Shown here: in pieces, positions 9,431-21,347 of the stretch
How positions within the stretch are numbered: position 1 is the stretch's first letter
How the letters are laid out: each line of letters opens with the position of its first letter
Source of the DNA: Archangium lipolyticum
GTDB taxonomy: Bacteria; Myxococcota; Myxococcia; Myxococcales; Myxococcaceae
Reading direction: 5' to 3'
Assembly (NCBI RefSeq): GCF_024623785.1
Contig: NZ_JANKBZ010000033.1
Location: 62,001 to 126,000 of the forward strand
Length of the DNA: 64,000 nucleotides
Made by a program: the position numbers and the translations under genes
The notes under the pieces: generated by a model
Databases searched by the model: none
The model's input: only the letters and a program-made list of their open reading frames with translations
Told to the model about the DNA's origin: nothing

Positions 9431-10738
9431 ATGAAACGGCAATGGACAGGGATGGCTCTATGCGGAGCCCTGGTGCTGGCGGGACTGTCGGCCTGCGGCG
9501 GTGTCGTCGTGGAGCCGTCCACCGAGGCGGTGGAGGAGCTCGCCCAGGAGCACCGGCGGGAATCGACTCCGCCGGAACAGAAGTGGGTGCGGAACATCCT
9601 CGCCACCACCGAGAGCGAGACGGTGGCCATCCGGCATGACCCGCGAGGCAACGTCATCGTCCTCGTGACGGACATCGGCGGTCCCATCGACTTCGGCGCC
9701 GGGCCCATCAGCCCGCCGGCCTCGGCATCGGGCTCGCGCATCGCGGGGCTCGCGAAGTACGCCCCCGATGGCAGCCTGCTGTGGGGCATCATCCTCTCGG
9801 GTGAGCCCATCGCCGATCCGCCCGTGGCCGGCGCCTTTGGCGCCGCGATGGCGGTCGATTCGAGGGGCAACATCGTGCTCTCCCTGAATGTCGGCGGGCG
9901 GCTCGTCCGGGATGGCGTGACGATGACGACGGGCGAGTACCTGCTGAAGCTCGACCCGGACGGACATGCCCTCTGGGCGCTCCGGCTGCCCACCCGCGCG
10001 CGGGAGGTCGCGGTGGACAGGAAGGACCGCATCGCCATCACGGGCACGCTGGAGGGCGCCACGGAGTTCGACTTCGGCGAGGGCCCCATCACGGGCGCGG
10101 ACTTCCACGCGTTCGTCGCGAAGTATTCCTCGCGGGGCGAGCTCGAATGGGTCTTCGTCGATGACGTGGTGGCCAGGACCGATGCGCTCACCGCGGACGA
10201 GCACGGGAACTTCTACTTCGGTGGCATCCGCTTCCCGGAGATACCCAGCGGGGTCGGCACGCCCTACCTGCGCAAGGTCTCCTGCGATGGCGAGGGCGAG
10301 TGGTCACGCGCGCTCGAGGGCAGCACGGGCGCCATCTTCGATCTCGCGGCACGCGACAACCGCGTCGTCGCGGTGGGCATCTTCAACGGCTCCTTCGAGT
10401 TCAGGGGGCAGACGTTCACCGCTCCGGAGGACTTTCCGTCCAACGGCATCGCGCTCGCCTTCACGGGAGGTGGCAACGAGCGCTGGGCCCGGCAGACGCC
10501 GGGTCTGCTCGTCTCCGTCGACATCGATAACCGCGGCGGGGTGCTCGTCGCGGGTTCCGAGGAGGCCCAACCCGACGCGAGGCTGTTCATCGCCCGGTAC
10601 CTCCTGAGCAACGGCCGTGAGGACTGGTCGCGCGGCTTCAACGAGTTCCCGAACGCGACGGACTCCTCGGTGAACAAGAAGGGAGAAATCGCCGTCACCG
10701 GCGAAGGCCCCCTCTACGTCATCCAGTTCGGCCGCTGA
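9431..10738 (+). CDS. Lipoprotein with beta-propeller-like repeats
   Basis: 435 residues with a lipoprotein signal peptide (VLAGLSAC, lipid on Cys ~22, followed by GG). The mature part repeats a ~50-60-residue pattern of DPDGHALWALRL / YAPDGSLLWGIIL / DRKDRIAITGTL blocks, like the SBBP or PQQ-style strands of beta-propellers. No catalytic motif was found. An AGGAGGGG ribosome-binding site precedes the ATG. Expected to sit on the outer membrane or periplasmic face. Proteins of this kind are abundant paralogues in myxobacteria, and function is unknown. Ends at a shared terminator with glmS. Confidence 0.8.
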   Translation: MKRQWTGMALCGALVLAGLSACGGVVVEPSTEAVEELAQEHRRESTPPEQKWVRNILATTESETVAIRHDPRGNVIVLVTDIGGPIDFGAGPISPPASASGSRIAGLAKYAPDGSLLWGIILSGEPIADPPVAGAFGAAMAVDSRGNIVLSLNVGGRLVRDGVTMTTGEYLLKLDPDGHALWALRLPTRAREVAVDRKDRIAITGTLEGATEFDFGEGPITGADFHAFVAKYSSRGELEWVFVDDVVARTDALTADEHGNFYFGGIRFPEIPSGVGTPYLRKVSCDGEGEWSRALEGSTGAIFDLAARDNRVVAVGIFNGSFEFRGQTFTAPEDFPSNGIALAFTGGGNERWARQTPGLLVSVDIDNRGGVLVAGSEEAQPDARLFIARYLLSNGREDWSRGFNEFPNATDSSVNKKGEIAVTGEGPLYVIQFGR

Positions 10739-10757
10739 AGCCTGGCGGTGGAAACGA

Positions 10758-10795
10758 CAACGCCCGGGGGCCTCGAAAGGCGTCCCCGGGCGTTG
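10758..10795. terminator. Bidirectional hairpin terminator
   Basis: A perfect 12-bp stem CAACGCCCGGGG / CCCCGGGCGTTG with a 14-nt loop lies between the convergent lipoprotein gene and glmS. No U-run. Confidence 0.8.
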
Positions 10796-10828
10796 GTGAG
10801 GACCGGGCTCCGGTCCGGGCGCGGCGGA

Positions 10829-12664
<1,836 letters not shown>

Positions 12665-12772
12665 GTTGTCCGTCCTCTCTCACGCCCGAGCCCCCGTTTG
12701 CAAATTCCGGGGGCAGTTCCACCCACACCGGGCGACACCTGTCACCCGGGAGACAAGCAAATCGCGGGCCGA

Positions 12773-14209
<1,437 letters not shown>

Positions 14210-14242
14210 GGCGGCGATTACTAGGGACGCGAGCGCGGCACG

Positions 14243-14416
14243 TCAACCGCGGGCCGACGGGCGCGCGAGGCGAGTCCCCTCCGCATGCGCCTTCACGGAA
14301 ACGGACAACGTGTTGCTCAGCACGGTGATACCGAACGTCGGCTTGAGGAAGACCGTCGTCACCGGAACTTCCGGCGGACTCGGCTGCGTCTTCACTGTCG
14401 TCAGGTTGGCGTTCAT
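14243..14416 (-). CDS. Possible small protein upstream of glmU (uncertain)
   Basis: A 57-codon frame from an ATG at 14416 with GGGGGA just upstream, ending 33 bp before glmU in the same direction. The product is Val/Thr/Ser-rich (for example KPTFGITVLSNTLSVSVKAH) and unlike the Arg/Ala/Pro strings of spurious GC-rich frames. The same frame stays open upstream to beyond 14600 with the same third-base bias, but I see no canonical start there, so it could be the tail of a degraded gene. A frame on the opposite strand shares the same third-base column, so codon bias cannot settle the strand. The remainder of 14210-14602 holds the ggt/glmU divergent upstream region and nothing else I recognise. 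Confidence 0.3.
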   Translation of the reverse strand: MNANLTTVKTQPSPPEVPVTTVFLKPTFGITVLSNTLSVSVKAHAEGTRLARPSARG

Positions 14417-14602
14417 GTTTCCCCCGGCGTCGCCGAGCGTCTTCCACAGGATGCCCTCTCCCGTGGGCCGGTCAAACCGCCGACCGAGCGTGCTGGCGTC
14501 CGCCGGACACTTCGTCGCGACGAAACCGTTATGTGGCGAGTCCGGGCGGCGGCGGGATACTCCAGAACCCTCGCTGTGTGAAGCACGAGTTGCGGGCCCG
14601 AC

Positions 14603-16405
14603 ATGGAGGCGTTGCACGTGGAGACGGTAAAGATACGAACGCACCGGATGTGGTGGGGCGTGATGCTTGCGGTGCTGCTGGTGGCAGTGGGGCCGGCCTG
14701 GGCGGCGAGGCCGTACCGGGGCGGAGCGGTGGCCACGGCCCACCCGATGGCGAGCGAGGCCGCGCTGCGGATGCTGCAGAAGGGCGGCAACGCGGTGGAC
14801 GCGTCCGTGGCGGCGGCCTTCACGCTGGCGGTGGTGGGGCCCTACCACTCAGGGCTGGGCGGTGGAGGCTTCGCGCTGGTGCATGACGCGAAGGCGGGCC
14901 AGACGCGGGTGCTGGATTTCCGGGAGGTTGCGCCCAAGGGGGCCACGCGCGACATGTACCTGAAGGACGGCCAGGTAGTGCCAGGGCTGTCCACGGACGG
15001 CGCGCTGAGCGTGGCGGTGCCCGGCGCGGTGGCCGGCTACCTGGAGCTGCTGGAGAAGCACGGGAAGCTGTCGCGCGCGGTGGTGCTCCAGCCCGCCATC
15101 GAGGCCGCCCGCAACGGCTTCTGGGTGTCTCCCAAGTACCAGGCGCTGGCCACCCTGCGGCGCGACTGCCTGCGGCAGGACCCGGAGGCCGCGCGTCTCT
15201 TTCTCTCGAAAAACGAGAAGGGCGAGTTGGATGTGCCGCCCGTCGGCCACCTCGTGCGCCAGCCGGAGCTGGCCCGCACGCTGGGGGCGCTCGCGAAGGA
15301 TGGAGCCAAGGCCTTCTACTCGGGCCCCCTGGCCCAGGCGATGGTGGACACGGTGAAGGCGGGCGGCGGCCTGCTCACACTGGAGGACCTCAAGGGCTAC
15401 AAGACGCGCACCCATGAGCCGCTGGAGGGCAGCTACCGCGGCCACCGCATCCTCACCATGCCGCCGCCGAGCGCGGGTGGACTGGCGGTGGTGCAGGTGC
15501 TCGGCGCGATGGAGCGGCTGCGCCCCAAGGGCGTGGACTACCGCAACCCCGAGGACCTCCACCTCTACGTGGAGGCGGTGCGCCGCGTGTACGTGGATCG
15601 GGTGAAGTACCTGGGCGACCCGGCCTTCGTGAAGATTCCCATGGAGCGCCTCACCTCCACGGGCTACGTCGCGGACCTGGCCGGGAGCATCGACCCGAAG
15701 AAGGCCACGCCGAGCGCCTCGCTGCTCGCGCCGATGGAGGGCTCCACTGGCTCCACGCTGAAGAACCCGAGCGACACCTGGTACGACCCGGCCAGCCCGC
15801 AGCCGGAGAAGAAGAACACCACGCACATCTCCGTCATCGACAAGGACGGCAACGCGGTGGCCCTCACCACCACGGTGAACTACGCCTTCGGCTCGTGCCT
15901 CGTCGCCAAGGGCACCGGCGTGCTCCTCAACGACGAGATGGATGACTTCGCCGCGCGGCCCGGCGTACCCAACGCCTACGGCCTGGTGACGGGCGAGGCC
16001 AACGCCATCGCCCCGGGCAAGGTGCCCCTGTCCTCCATGTCCCCCACCCTCGTCTTCTCCAAGGAGGACCCGAAGAAGGTGATGCTGGCGGTGGGCAGCC
16101 CGGGTGGCTCCACCATCCCCACCACCGTCATCCAGGTCATCGGCAACCTCGTCGACCACGGCATGGACCTGACGCGCGCGGTGGGGACGGGCCGGCTGCA
16201 CCACCAGTACCTCCCGGACGAGCTCTGGGTGGACCGCTGGGGCCTGGAGCCCGCCACGCAGGCGGCGCTGGAGGCCAAGGGCCACAAGATTCGCAAGCAG
16301 GAGGCCTGGGGTGACGCCGAGGCCGTCTACAGCGATCCCCGGACCAACCTGCGCTACCCGGCGAGCGACCCGCGCAACGAGGGCGCTGGCCTGGGCCAGG
16401 ACTGA
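14603..16405 (+). CDS. ggt: Gamma-glutamyltransferase
   Basis: 600 residues. This secreted enzyme hydrolyses or transfers the gamma-glutamyl group of glutathione and related amides. The N-terminal hydrophobic stretch (MLAVLLVAVGPAWAA) is a Sec signal peptide, so it acts in the periplasm or outside. The proenzyme cleavage and catalytic site is NTTHISVIDKDGNAV, with the new N-terminal Thr at residue 406. PLSSMSPTLVF and GSPGGSTIPTT are the gamma-glutamate-binding and oxyanion segments of the small subunit. An internal ATG at 14648 would still give a full signal peptide. Followed after 17 bp by a TatD-like gene. Confidence 0.95.
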   Translation: MEALHVETVKIRTHRMWWGVMLAVLLVAVGPAWAARPYRGGAVATAHPMASEAALRMLQKGGNAVDASVAAAFTLAVVGPYHSGLGGGGFALVHDAKAGQTRVLDFREVAPKGATRDMYLKDGQVVPGLSTDGALSVAVPGAVAGYLELLEKHGKLSRAVVLQPAIEAARNGFWVSPKYQALATLRRDCLRQDPEAARLFLSKNEKGELDVPPVGHLVRQPELARTLGALAKDGAKAFYSGPLAQAMVDTVKAGGGLLTLEDLKGYKTRTHEPLEGSYRGHRILTMPPPSAGGLAVVQVLGAMERLRPKGVDYRNPEDLHLYVEAVRRVYVDRVKYLGDPAFVKIPMERLTSTGYVADLAGSIDPKKATPSASLLAPMEGSTGSTLKNPSDTWYDPASPQPEKKNTTHISVIDKDGNAVALTTTVNYAFGSCLVAKGTGVLLNDEMDDFAARPGVPNAYGLVTGEANAIAPGKVPLSSMSPTLVFSKEDPKKVMLAVGSPGGSTIPTTVIQVIGNLVDHGMDLTRAVGTGRLHHQYLPDELWVDRWGLEPATQAALEAKGHKIRKQEAWGDAEAVYSDPRTNLRYPASDPRNEGAGLGQD

Positions 16406-16422
16406 CAGAACCGAGAACACCC

Positions 16423-17205
16423 GTGCCCGAGCCGCTCCTCCATCTCTTCGACGCGCACCTGCACCCCGAGACCCTGAGCGATCAGGACCTCGAGTCCATG
16501 CGCTTCTTCGGCGTGGAGCGCGCGCTGGTAATGGCCCACCACCTCCCCGAGCCCACGCCCAAGGCGCTGCGCAAGCACTTCGATGACCTGATGTACCGGC
16601 AGCTCCCGCGGTTGGAGAAGCTGGGCATCCGCGCCTGGGCGGCGCTGGGGGTGCACCCGCGCTGCATCCCCCGCCGCGGCCTGTCCGAGGTGCTCGCGAG
16701 CCTCCCCGAATACTTCCAGGGCGGACGCGTGGTGGCCCTGGGCGAAACGGGACTGCACGCGGGCGGCATCGAGGAGGAGGAGGCCTTCCTCGAGCAGCTC
16801 GCGCTCGCGCGCCAGCTCAAGCTGAAGGTGGTGGTGCACACCCCGGCCCACGACAAGGAGCGCCACACCCGGCGCATCCTCACCCTGCTGCGCGAGTCCG
16901 GTGTGCGGCCCTCGCGCGTGCTGGTGGACCACGCCAACGGCCGCACCGTGCGCAACATCCTCGGCTGTGGACACTGGGCGGGATTGACCCTGCACCCCGA
17001 GGCACTGCGGGCCGAACGCGCTGTCGCTCTGGTTCGCCGGCTCGGCAGTGAACGGCTGGTGCTCAACTCGGATGCCGGCGATGGCGCCGGAGACATCCTC
17101 GGGCTCGCGCGCGTGGCCAACCTGCTGGCCAAGGCGAAGCTCTCGGAGCGAGTGGTGAAGCGCGTGGCTTGTGAAAACGCCGCGCGCTTCTACCGGCCTC
17201 GCTGA
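16423..17205 (+). CDS. TatD-family-like metal-dependent hydrolase
   Basis: 260 residues from a GTG start. TIM-barrel metallohydrolase: DAHLHPE gives the HxH metal pair, ALGETG the bridging Glu, HTPAHD and VDHAN further His ligands, and NSDAGDG the catalytic Asp. These positions correspond to the TatD/YcfH 3'-5' exonuclease family, though the protein is divergent and could act on another phosphoester or amide. Cytosolic. It starts 17 bp after ggt and probably shares its transcript. Convergent with the next small gene, with 7 bp between stops. Confidence 0.8.
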   Translation: MPEPLLHLFDAHLHPETLSDQDLESMRFFGVERALVMAHHLPEPTPKALRKHFDDLMYRQLPRLEKLGIRAWAALGVHPRCIPRRGLSEVLASLPEYFQGGRVVALGETGLHAGGIEEEEAFLEQLALARQLKLKVVVHTPAHDKERHTRRILTLLRESGVRPSRVLVDHANGRTVRNILGCGHWAGLTLHPEALRAERAVALVRRLGSERLVLNSDAGDGAGDILGLARVANLLAKAKLSERVVKRVACENAARFYRPR

Positions 17206-17212
17206 CCACACA

Positions 17213-17482
17213 CTAGTGAAGCGCGCTGGACTCCTCGGGGTGCAGCGTCAGCCGCTGCGCCGCGTCGTCCAGCTTCGCCTGCACCGGGATGCCCCGGTGC
17301 CGGTACTGCGCCAGCGAGTCCGCTACCTCGTCCAGCAACAGCTGATAGCGCTCGTCCAACTCCACGGCGATCAGCATCATCGTCTCGCCCGCATCCTCCA
17401 CACCCGGGCGGTACACCTGGCAGCGCTGGAACCGCGCCCAGCGGCCATTCGCCATTTTCACCAGCTCGCCGTCGTAAGCCAT
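17213..17482 (-). CDS. Small hypothetical protein
   Basis: 89 residues from the ATG at 17482, preceded by a GGGGG ribosome-binding region; the frame is open to 17545, but the upstream residues look non-coding. The product begins MAYDGELVKMANGRWARFQ, contains VAVELDERYQLLLDEVADSL and ends EESSALH. Mixed alpha/beta, soluble, no recognised domain. It looks like a compact myxobacterial conserved protein of unknown role. Confidence 0.65.
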   Translation of the reverse strand: MAYDGELVKMANGRWARFQRCQVYRPGVEDAGETMMLIAVELDERYQLLLDEVADSLAQYRHRGIPVQAKLDDAAQRLTLHPEESSALH

Positions 17483-17855
17483 GCGCAGTCCCCCTTTCGA
17501 CGAATCGTCGGGAAGTTGAAGTGAATGGACGCACTGTAAGCACAAATTTTCCGCTCGTCACCCCCCCAGCTGAAAATTCGTGAAAGGCCCCTGATATTGG
17601 TCGTTTACCGGACGCTCTCCCTCGGCGCGACACCCCTCCACGACCGGGCCGGATCCAACGTGTAAATTTGCTGGGCTGTTAAGTTGTTGATTTCTGGCGC
17701 TTTGCGTCGTCTGGATGCGTCAACGGGCCAACACTCGCGCGGAGGACGCGCGAGTGCGGCCGCTCCCGGAGCGCCGCTCGGTGGAGTGGATGGCGCGGAG
17801 ACCGCCCTCGTCGTCCCGGTGGCATGGGGGCACGCCATCCCTTAGATTGACCAGG
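17483..17855. other. Non-coding stretch with AT-rich patch and strong hairpin
   Basis: No convincing gene in this 373-bp interval between divergent small genes. It contains locally AT-rich DNA (about 17535-17610 and 17655-17705), unusual for this window and probably promoter DNA, and then a perfect hairpin CACTCGCGCG-gagga-CGCGCGAGTG at 17732-17756. The hairpin has no U-run and precedes the 17856 gene by 100 bp, so a leader structure or a terminator of a short transcript are both possible. Confidence 0.5.
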
Positions 17856-18089
17856 ATGAAGTTGCCCCAGTTGTTCCGCCGCGATCGGACCATCATCAAG
17901 CGCGCGGACGCGCAGGACCAGGCCGAGAAGCTGCTGGCCGAGTCCCTCCGTGTGCTGAGCCAGGTGTGCACGAAGGTCGCCGACCTCATCGAGACCCAGC
18001 GCCTGGAGCGGGCTGGCTACTCGCAGAACACCTATCTGCGGCGGCTGGACGACGAGCCGAAGACGGGCCCGGAGCGGAAGAAGGAGTAG
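17856..18089 (+). CDS. Small hypothetical protein
   Basis: 77 residues from the ATG at 17856. The ribosome-binding site is poor, and in-frame starts at 17790 or 17715 cannot be excluded. Basic at both ends (KLPQLFRRDRTIIKRADAQ; DDEPKTGPERKKE) with a central amphipathic helix (EKLLAESLRVLSQVCTKVADL). Likely a small helical, possibly dimeric, cytosolic protein. No known family. 12 bp upstream of the amidohydrolase gene, so probably co-transcribed. Confidence 0.6.
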   Translation: MKLPQLFRRDRTIIKRADAQDQAEKLLAESLRVLSQVCTKVADLIETQRLERAGYSQNTYLRRLDDEPKTGPERKKE

Positions 18090-18101
18090 GCTCCGCCGCG
18101 C

Positions 18102-19046
18102 ATGTCCCATCCCGACGAGTACCCCGCCTGCCTGGGCCCCGCCTCCGGCTGGCTGGCGCACGGCAAGTCGCCGATGCCCCTGCCGGCCCTCGATGATGAG
18201 GAGGGACCCCGGTTGCCCGAGGGGCTGCCGCCCGTGGTGGATGCCCATGTGCACCTCTTCCCGGACCCCGTCTTCGAGGCGGTGTGGCGCTGGTTCGAGC
18301 AGTACGGCTGGCCCATCCGCTACAAGCTGCACACGCCGAGGGTGGTGTCCTTCCTGCTGTCGCGGGGGGTGAGCCGGGTGGTGGCGCTCCACTACGCGCA
18401 CAAGCCGGGCATGGCGCGCTTCCTCAACACCTACGTGGCCGAGGTGGCCCGGGCCGAGCCGAGGGTGTGGGGGCTGGCCACCGTGCTGCCGGGCGAAGAG
18501 GGCGCGGCGGAAATACTGGCCGAGGCCTTCGAGGCGGGGCTCAAGGGCGTGAAGCTGCACTGCCACGTGCAGTGCTTCGCCCCGGACGCGCCCGAACTGC
18601 ACGAGGTGTACGCCGCCTGCGCGCGGGCCGGGCGGCCGCTGGTGATGCACGCGGGCCGCGAGCCCGCCAGCCCCCATTACAAGTGCGATGTGCATGCCCT
18701 CTGCTCGGCCGAGCGCGTGGAGCGGGTGTTGAAGGACCACCCAGGCCTCAAGCTGTGCGTGCCCCACCTGGGGGCGGACGAGTTCGGCGCGTACGAGCGG
18801 CTGCTGGAGCGCCACGACAACCTCTGGCTGGACACCACCATGATGCTGTCCGGCTACTTCCCCATGCCCCTCCCCCGCCGCTTGCTGGAGGTACGCCCCG
18901 AACGCATCCTCTACGGCACGGACTTCCCCAACCTGCCCTATGCCTGGGACCGGGAGGTGAAGCAGCTGTTGGCCCTGAAGCTGGGGGACGAAGTGGAGGC
19001 GGGCATCCTGGGACGGAATGCCCTCCAACTTTTCGGAGGGTGTTGA
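18102..19046 (+). CDS. Amidohydrolase family protein (amidohydrolase 2 type)
   Basis: 314 residues. TIM-barrel hydrolase or decarboxylase of the amidohydrolase superfamily: VDAHVHLFPD supplies the HxH pair near residue 47, then KLHCHVQ, VMHAGREP and VPHLGADE provide His ligands, and LYGTDFPN the conserved Asp. This pattern fits the amidohydrolase-related (ACMSD-like) group acting on small carboxylates. The substrate is not predictable. No signal peptide. Forms a small transcription unit with the 77-residue gene. Confidence 0.85.
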   Translation: MSHPDEYPACLGPASGWLAHGKSPMPLPALDDEEGPRLPEGLPPVVDAHVHLFPDPVFEAVWRWFEQYGWPIRYKLHTPRVVSFLLSRGVSRVVALHYAHKPGMARFLNTYVAEVARAEPRVWGLATVLPGEEGAAEILAEAFEAGLKGVKLHCHVQCFAPDAPELHEVYAACARAGRPLVMHAGREPASPHYKCDVHALCSAERVERVLKDHPGLKLCVPHLGADEFGAYERLLERHDNLWLDTTMMLSGYFPMPLPRRLLEVRPERILYGTDFPNLPYAWDREVKQLLALKLGDEVEAGILGRNALQLFGGC

Positions 19047-19143
19047 AAAGCGGGCACACCCCTTCCGGAACCGGGAGGGCATTCCCATGTTGCTCCCCAT
19101 AGAATCCGCCTTCGTTGTTGGAAGACTCTTTCGAGGCCCCGCC

Positions 19144-19521
19144 ATGTCCTACATCCTGGTCGTCGATGACGACGCGAGCCACCGCACGCTCATCTGCGAT
19201 GCCCTAGAGGAGATGGGCTACCGCACGGAGCAGGCCGCCAACGGGCGCGAGGCCCTGGACACGCTCGAGGGCGACATTCCGCAGGCGGTGCTGTTGGATC
19301 TGCGGATGCCCGTGATGAGTGGCTGGGGGCTGCTGGACGCGCTCAAGAAGATGCCGAGAGCGCGCGGGCTGCCGATCATCATCATCTCGGGCTACGGCTT
19401 CGAGTGGGAGGCGGAGCTGGTGGGAGCGGCCGGCTACATCTCCAAGCCGGTGGATCTGGACAAGGTGAGGATGACGGTGCAGCGCATCATCGGCCCGCCG
19501 GAAGTGGCGATGGTGCACTGA
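19144..19521 (+). CDS. Single-domain response regulator
   Basis: 125 residues, a stand-alone receiver domain. YILVVDDDAS gives the acidic Mg pocket, VLLDLRMPVMSGWG the phospho-acceptor Asp (about residue 53), IIISGY the conserved Ser/Thr, and SKPVD the Lys. There is no output domain, so it probably relays phosphate or acts by protein contact, in the style of CheY or Spo0F. No kinase lies beside it. Start at the ATG at 19144; upstream codons in frame look non-coding. Confidence 0.93.
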   Translation: MSYILVVDDDASHRTLICDALEEMGYRTEQAANGREALDTLEGDIPQAVLLDLRMPVMSGWGLLDALKKMPRARGLPIIIISGYGFEWEAELVGAAGYISKPVDLDKVRMTVQRIIGPPEVAMVH

Positions 19522-19533
19522 GACCCGCGAGTC

Positions 19534-20409
19534 TCACGCGAAGACGACGGTCTTGTTCCCGTGTAGCAACACCCGGTCCTCCAGATGCCAGGCGACGGCG
19601 CGCGCGAGCACGGTGCGCTCGACGCGGCGTCCGATGCGGACCAGATCCGCCACCGCATCACGATGCCCCACCCGATGGACGTCCTGGTCGATGATGGGAC
19701 CGGCGTCGAGCTCGGCGGTGACGTAGTGGGCCGTGGCGCCAATCAACTTCACACCGCGGGCATGAGCCTGGGCATACGGGTTGGCGCCGATGAAGGCGGG
19801 CAGGAAGCTGTGGTGGATGTTGATGATGGGCTTGCCGAAGCGCGAGATGAAGTCCGCGCTGAGGATCTGCATGTAGCGGGCGAGGACGATGAGGTCCACG
19901 CCCTGGGCCCGCATCAGCTCCAGGGTGGAGGCCTCGGCCTGGGCCTTGGTCTCCGCGGTGACGGGGATGTGGTGCAGGGGGACGCCGAAGGGGGCCACCA
20001 CCTCGCGCGCATCCGGGTGGTTGCTCACCACGAGGGGGATGTGGGCGGCCAGCTCGCCCTTCTTCAACAACCACAGCAGCTCTTGAAGACAGTGATCCTG
20101 CTTGGAGACGAAGACGGCCATGCGCTTGACGCGCGCGGCGGGGGTGAGCTGCCACTGCATCCCGAAGCGCTCGGCCACCGGCTGGAAGGCGCTCGCCAGT
20201 GAGGAGAGACGCGCCTCGAGTCCAGGGAGGTCGAACTCCAGCCGCATGAAGAAGCGCAGGTCATCGGGCTCGGTGTGCTGATCCGAGTCCACCACGTTGG
20301 CGCCCTGCTCGTAGAGGAGCTGAGACACGGCCGCGACGACACCGGGGCGATCCGCGCAGGTGATGAGGAGCCGGGCGCGATCCACGTTTGTCCGAGAAGA
20401 GGAGTCCAT
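19534..20409 (-). CDS. purU: Formyltetrahydrofolate deformylase
   Basis: 291 residues from the ATG at 20409, which matches the family N-terminus. It hydrolyses 10-formyl-THF to THF and formate, balancing one-carbon pools and supplying formate for purine synthesis. The N-terminal ACT domain ([20 protein letters not shown]) senses small ligands. The C-terminal formyltransferase-like domain has [24 protein letters not shown] with the catalytic His, and [19 protein letters not shown] with the catalytic Asp. Stands alone, convergent with the response regulator. Confidence 0.96.
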   Translation of the reverse strand: MDSSSRTNVDRARLLITCADRPGVVAAVSQLLYEQGANVVDSDQHTEPDDLRFFMRLEFDLPGLEARLSSLASAFQPVAERFGMQWQLTPAARVKRMAVFVSKQDHCLQELLWLLKKGELAAHIPLVVSNHPDAREVVAPFGVPLHHIPVTAETKAQAEASTLELMRAQGVDLIVLARYMQILSADFISRFGKPIINIHHSFLPAFIGANPYAQAHARGVKLIGATAHYVTAELDAGPIIDQDVHRVGHRDAVADLVRIGRRVERTVLARAVAWHLEDRVLLHGNKTVVFA

Positions 20410-20510
20410 GAGGTGCTCGAAAATGGGGCCTGGGCGCATCCTACGCCAGGGACGGCCCCCCAGGCTCGCCCTCGGACAACGGGGGGATTGTAGAGGGAGG
20501 GTGGAGTCGG

Positions 20511-21347
20511 GTGAGATCCCTCCCTCTCATGTCCGCAACCCCCCCTGAACTGGCCGTCGACGCCCACGGGCTCGTGAAGCGCTTCGGCGACTTCACCGCG
20601 CTCAACGGGATGGAGCTCACCATTCCCCGGGGCGCCTTCTACGCATTCCTCGGCCCCAACGGAGCGGGCAAGTCCACCACCATCGCACTGCTCACGGGTG
20701 TGTACGCGCCGGACGCCGGGAGGATCTCCCTGCTGGGCGTGGACGCGGTGGCGAAGCCGCTGGAGGTGAAGCGCCACATCGGCGTGGTGCCCGAGGAGCT
20801 GAGCCTCTTCGAGCGGCTCTCGGGGAGGCAGTACCTCACCTTCTGCGGGAGGATGTACGGCCTGTCCGGGGACGAGGCGGCGGCGCGGGCGGCGGAGCTG
20901 CTCGAGCTCACGGAGCTGACGTACAAGGCGGGAGCGCTGGTGGCCGAGTACTCCAAGGGCATGAGGAGGCGGCTGGCCATCGCCGCGGCGCTCATCCACG
21001 CGCCGGAGCTGGTGCTGCTGGACGAGCCCTTCGAGGGCATCGACGTGCTGGCGGCGGGAGTCATCCGCGAGCTGCTGCGCGAGCTGAGCCGGCGGGGGGT
21101 GACGCTGCTGCTCACCACGCACGTGCTGGAGATCGCGGAGCGGCTGGCCACGCACGCGGGCGTCATCCGGGGCGGGAGGATGCTGGACCAGGGGACGGTG
21201 CGGGAGCTGATGGAGCGCTACGACGCGCCCTCGCTGGAGTCCGTCTTCGAGAAGCTCATCTCCGTGCCGGCCGCGCGCAACGCGAAGCTGTCCTTCTATG
21301 GAGAGGCCCCGCCCGCCGGGGTGGAAGCGCGCCGGGGGGCGGCATGA
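20511..21347 (+). CDS. ABC transporter ATP-binding protein
   Basis: 278 residues from the GTG at 20511, which has GGAGGG ~9 nt upstream; an ATG at 20529 has no clear site. Walker [11 protein letters not shown], Walker [13 protein letters not shown] and switch His in LLTTH are present. The signature is degenerate ([16 protein letters not shown] in place of LSGGQ), as in ABC-2 type exporters. An inverted repeat (20492-20501 with 20518-20527) could pair the ribosome-binding site with the first codons. Overlaps the permease gene by 4 bp. Confidence 0.93.
   Translation: MRSLPLMSATPPELAVDAHGLVKRFGDFTALNGMELTIPRGAFYAFLGPNGAGKSTTIALLTGVYAPDAGRISLLGVDAVAKPLEVKRHIGVVPEELSLFERLSGRQYLTFCGRMYGLSGDEAAARAAELLELTELTYKAGALVAEYSKGMRRRLAIAAALIHAPELVLLDEPFEGIDVLAAGVIRELLRELSRRGVTLLLTTHVLEIAERLATHAGVIRGGRMLDQGTVRELMERYDAPSLESVFEKLISVPAARNAKLSFYGEAPPAGVEARRGAA

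Noticed and set aside
12665-12772. glmS ribozyme
   Set aside because: The 108-bp glmU-glmS gap shows no recognisable ribozyme core, and the element is typical of Firmicutes.
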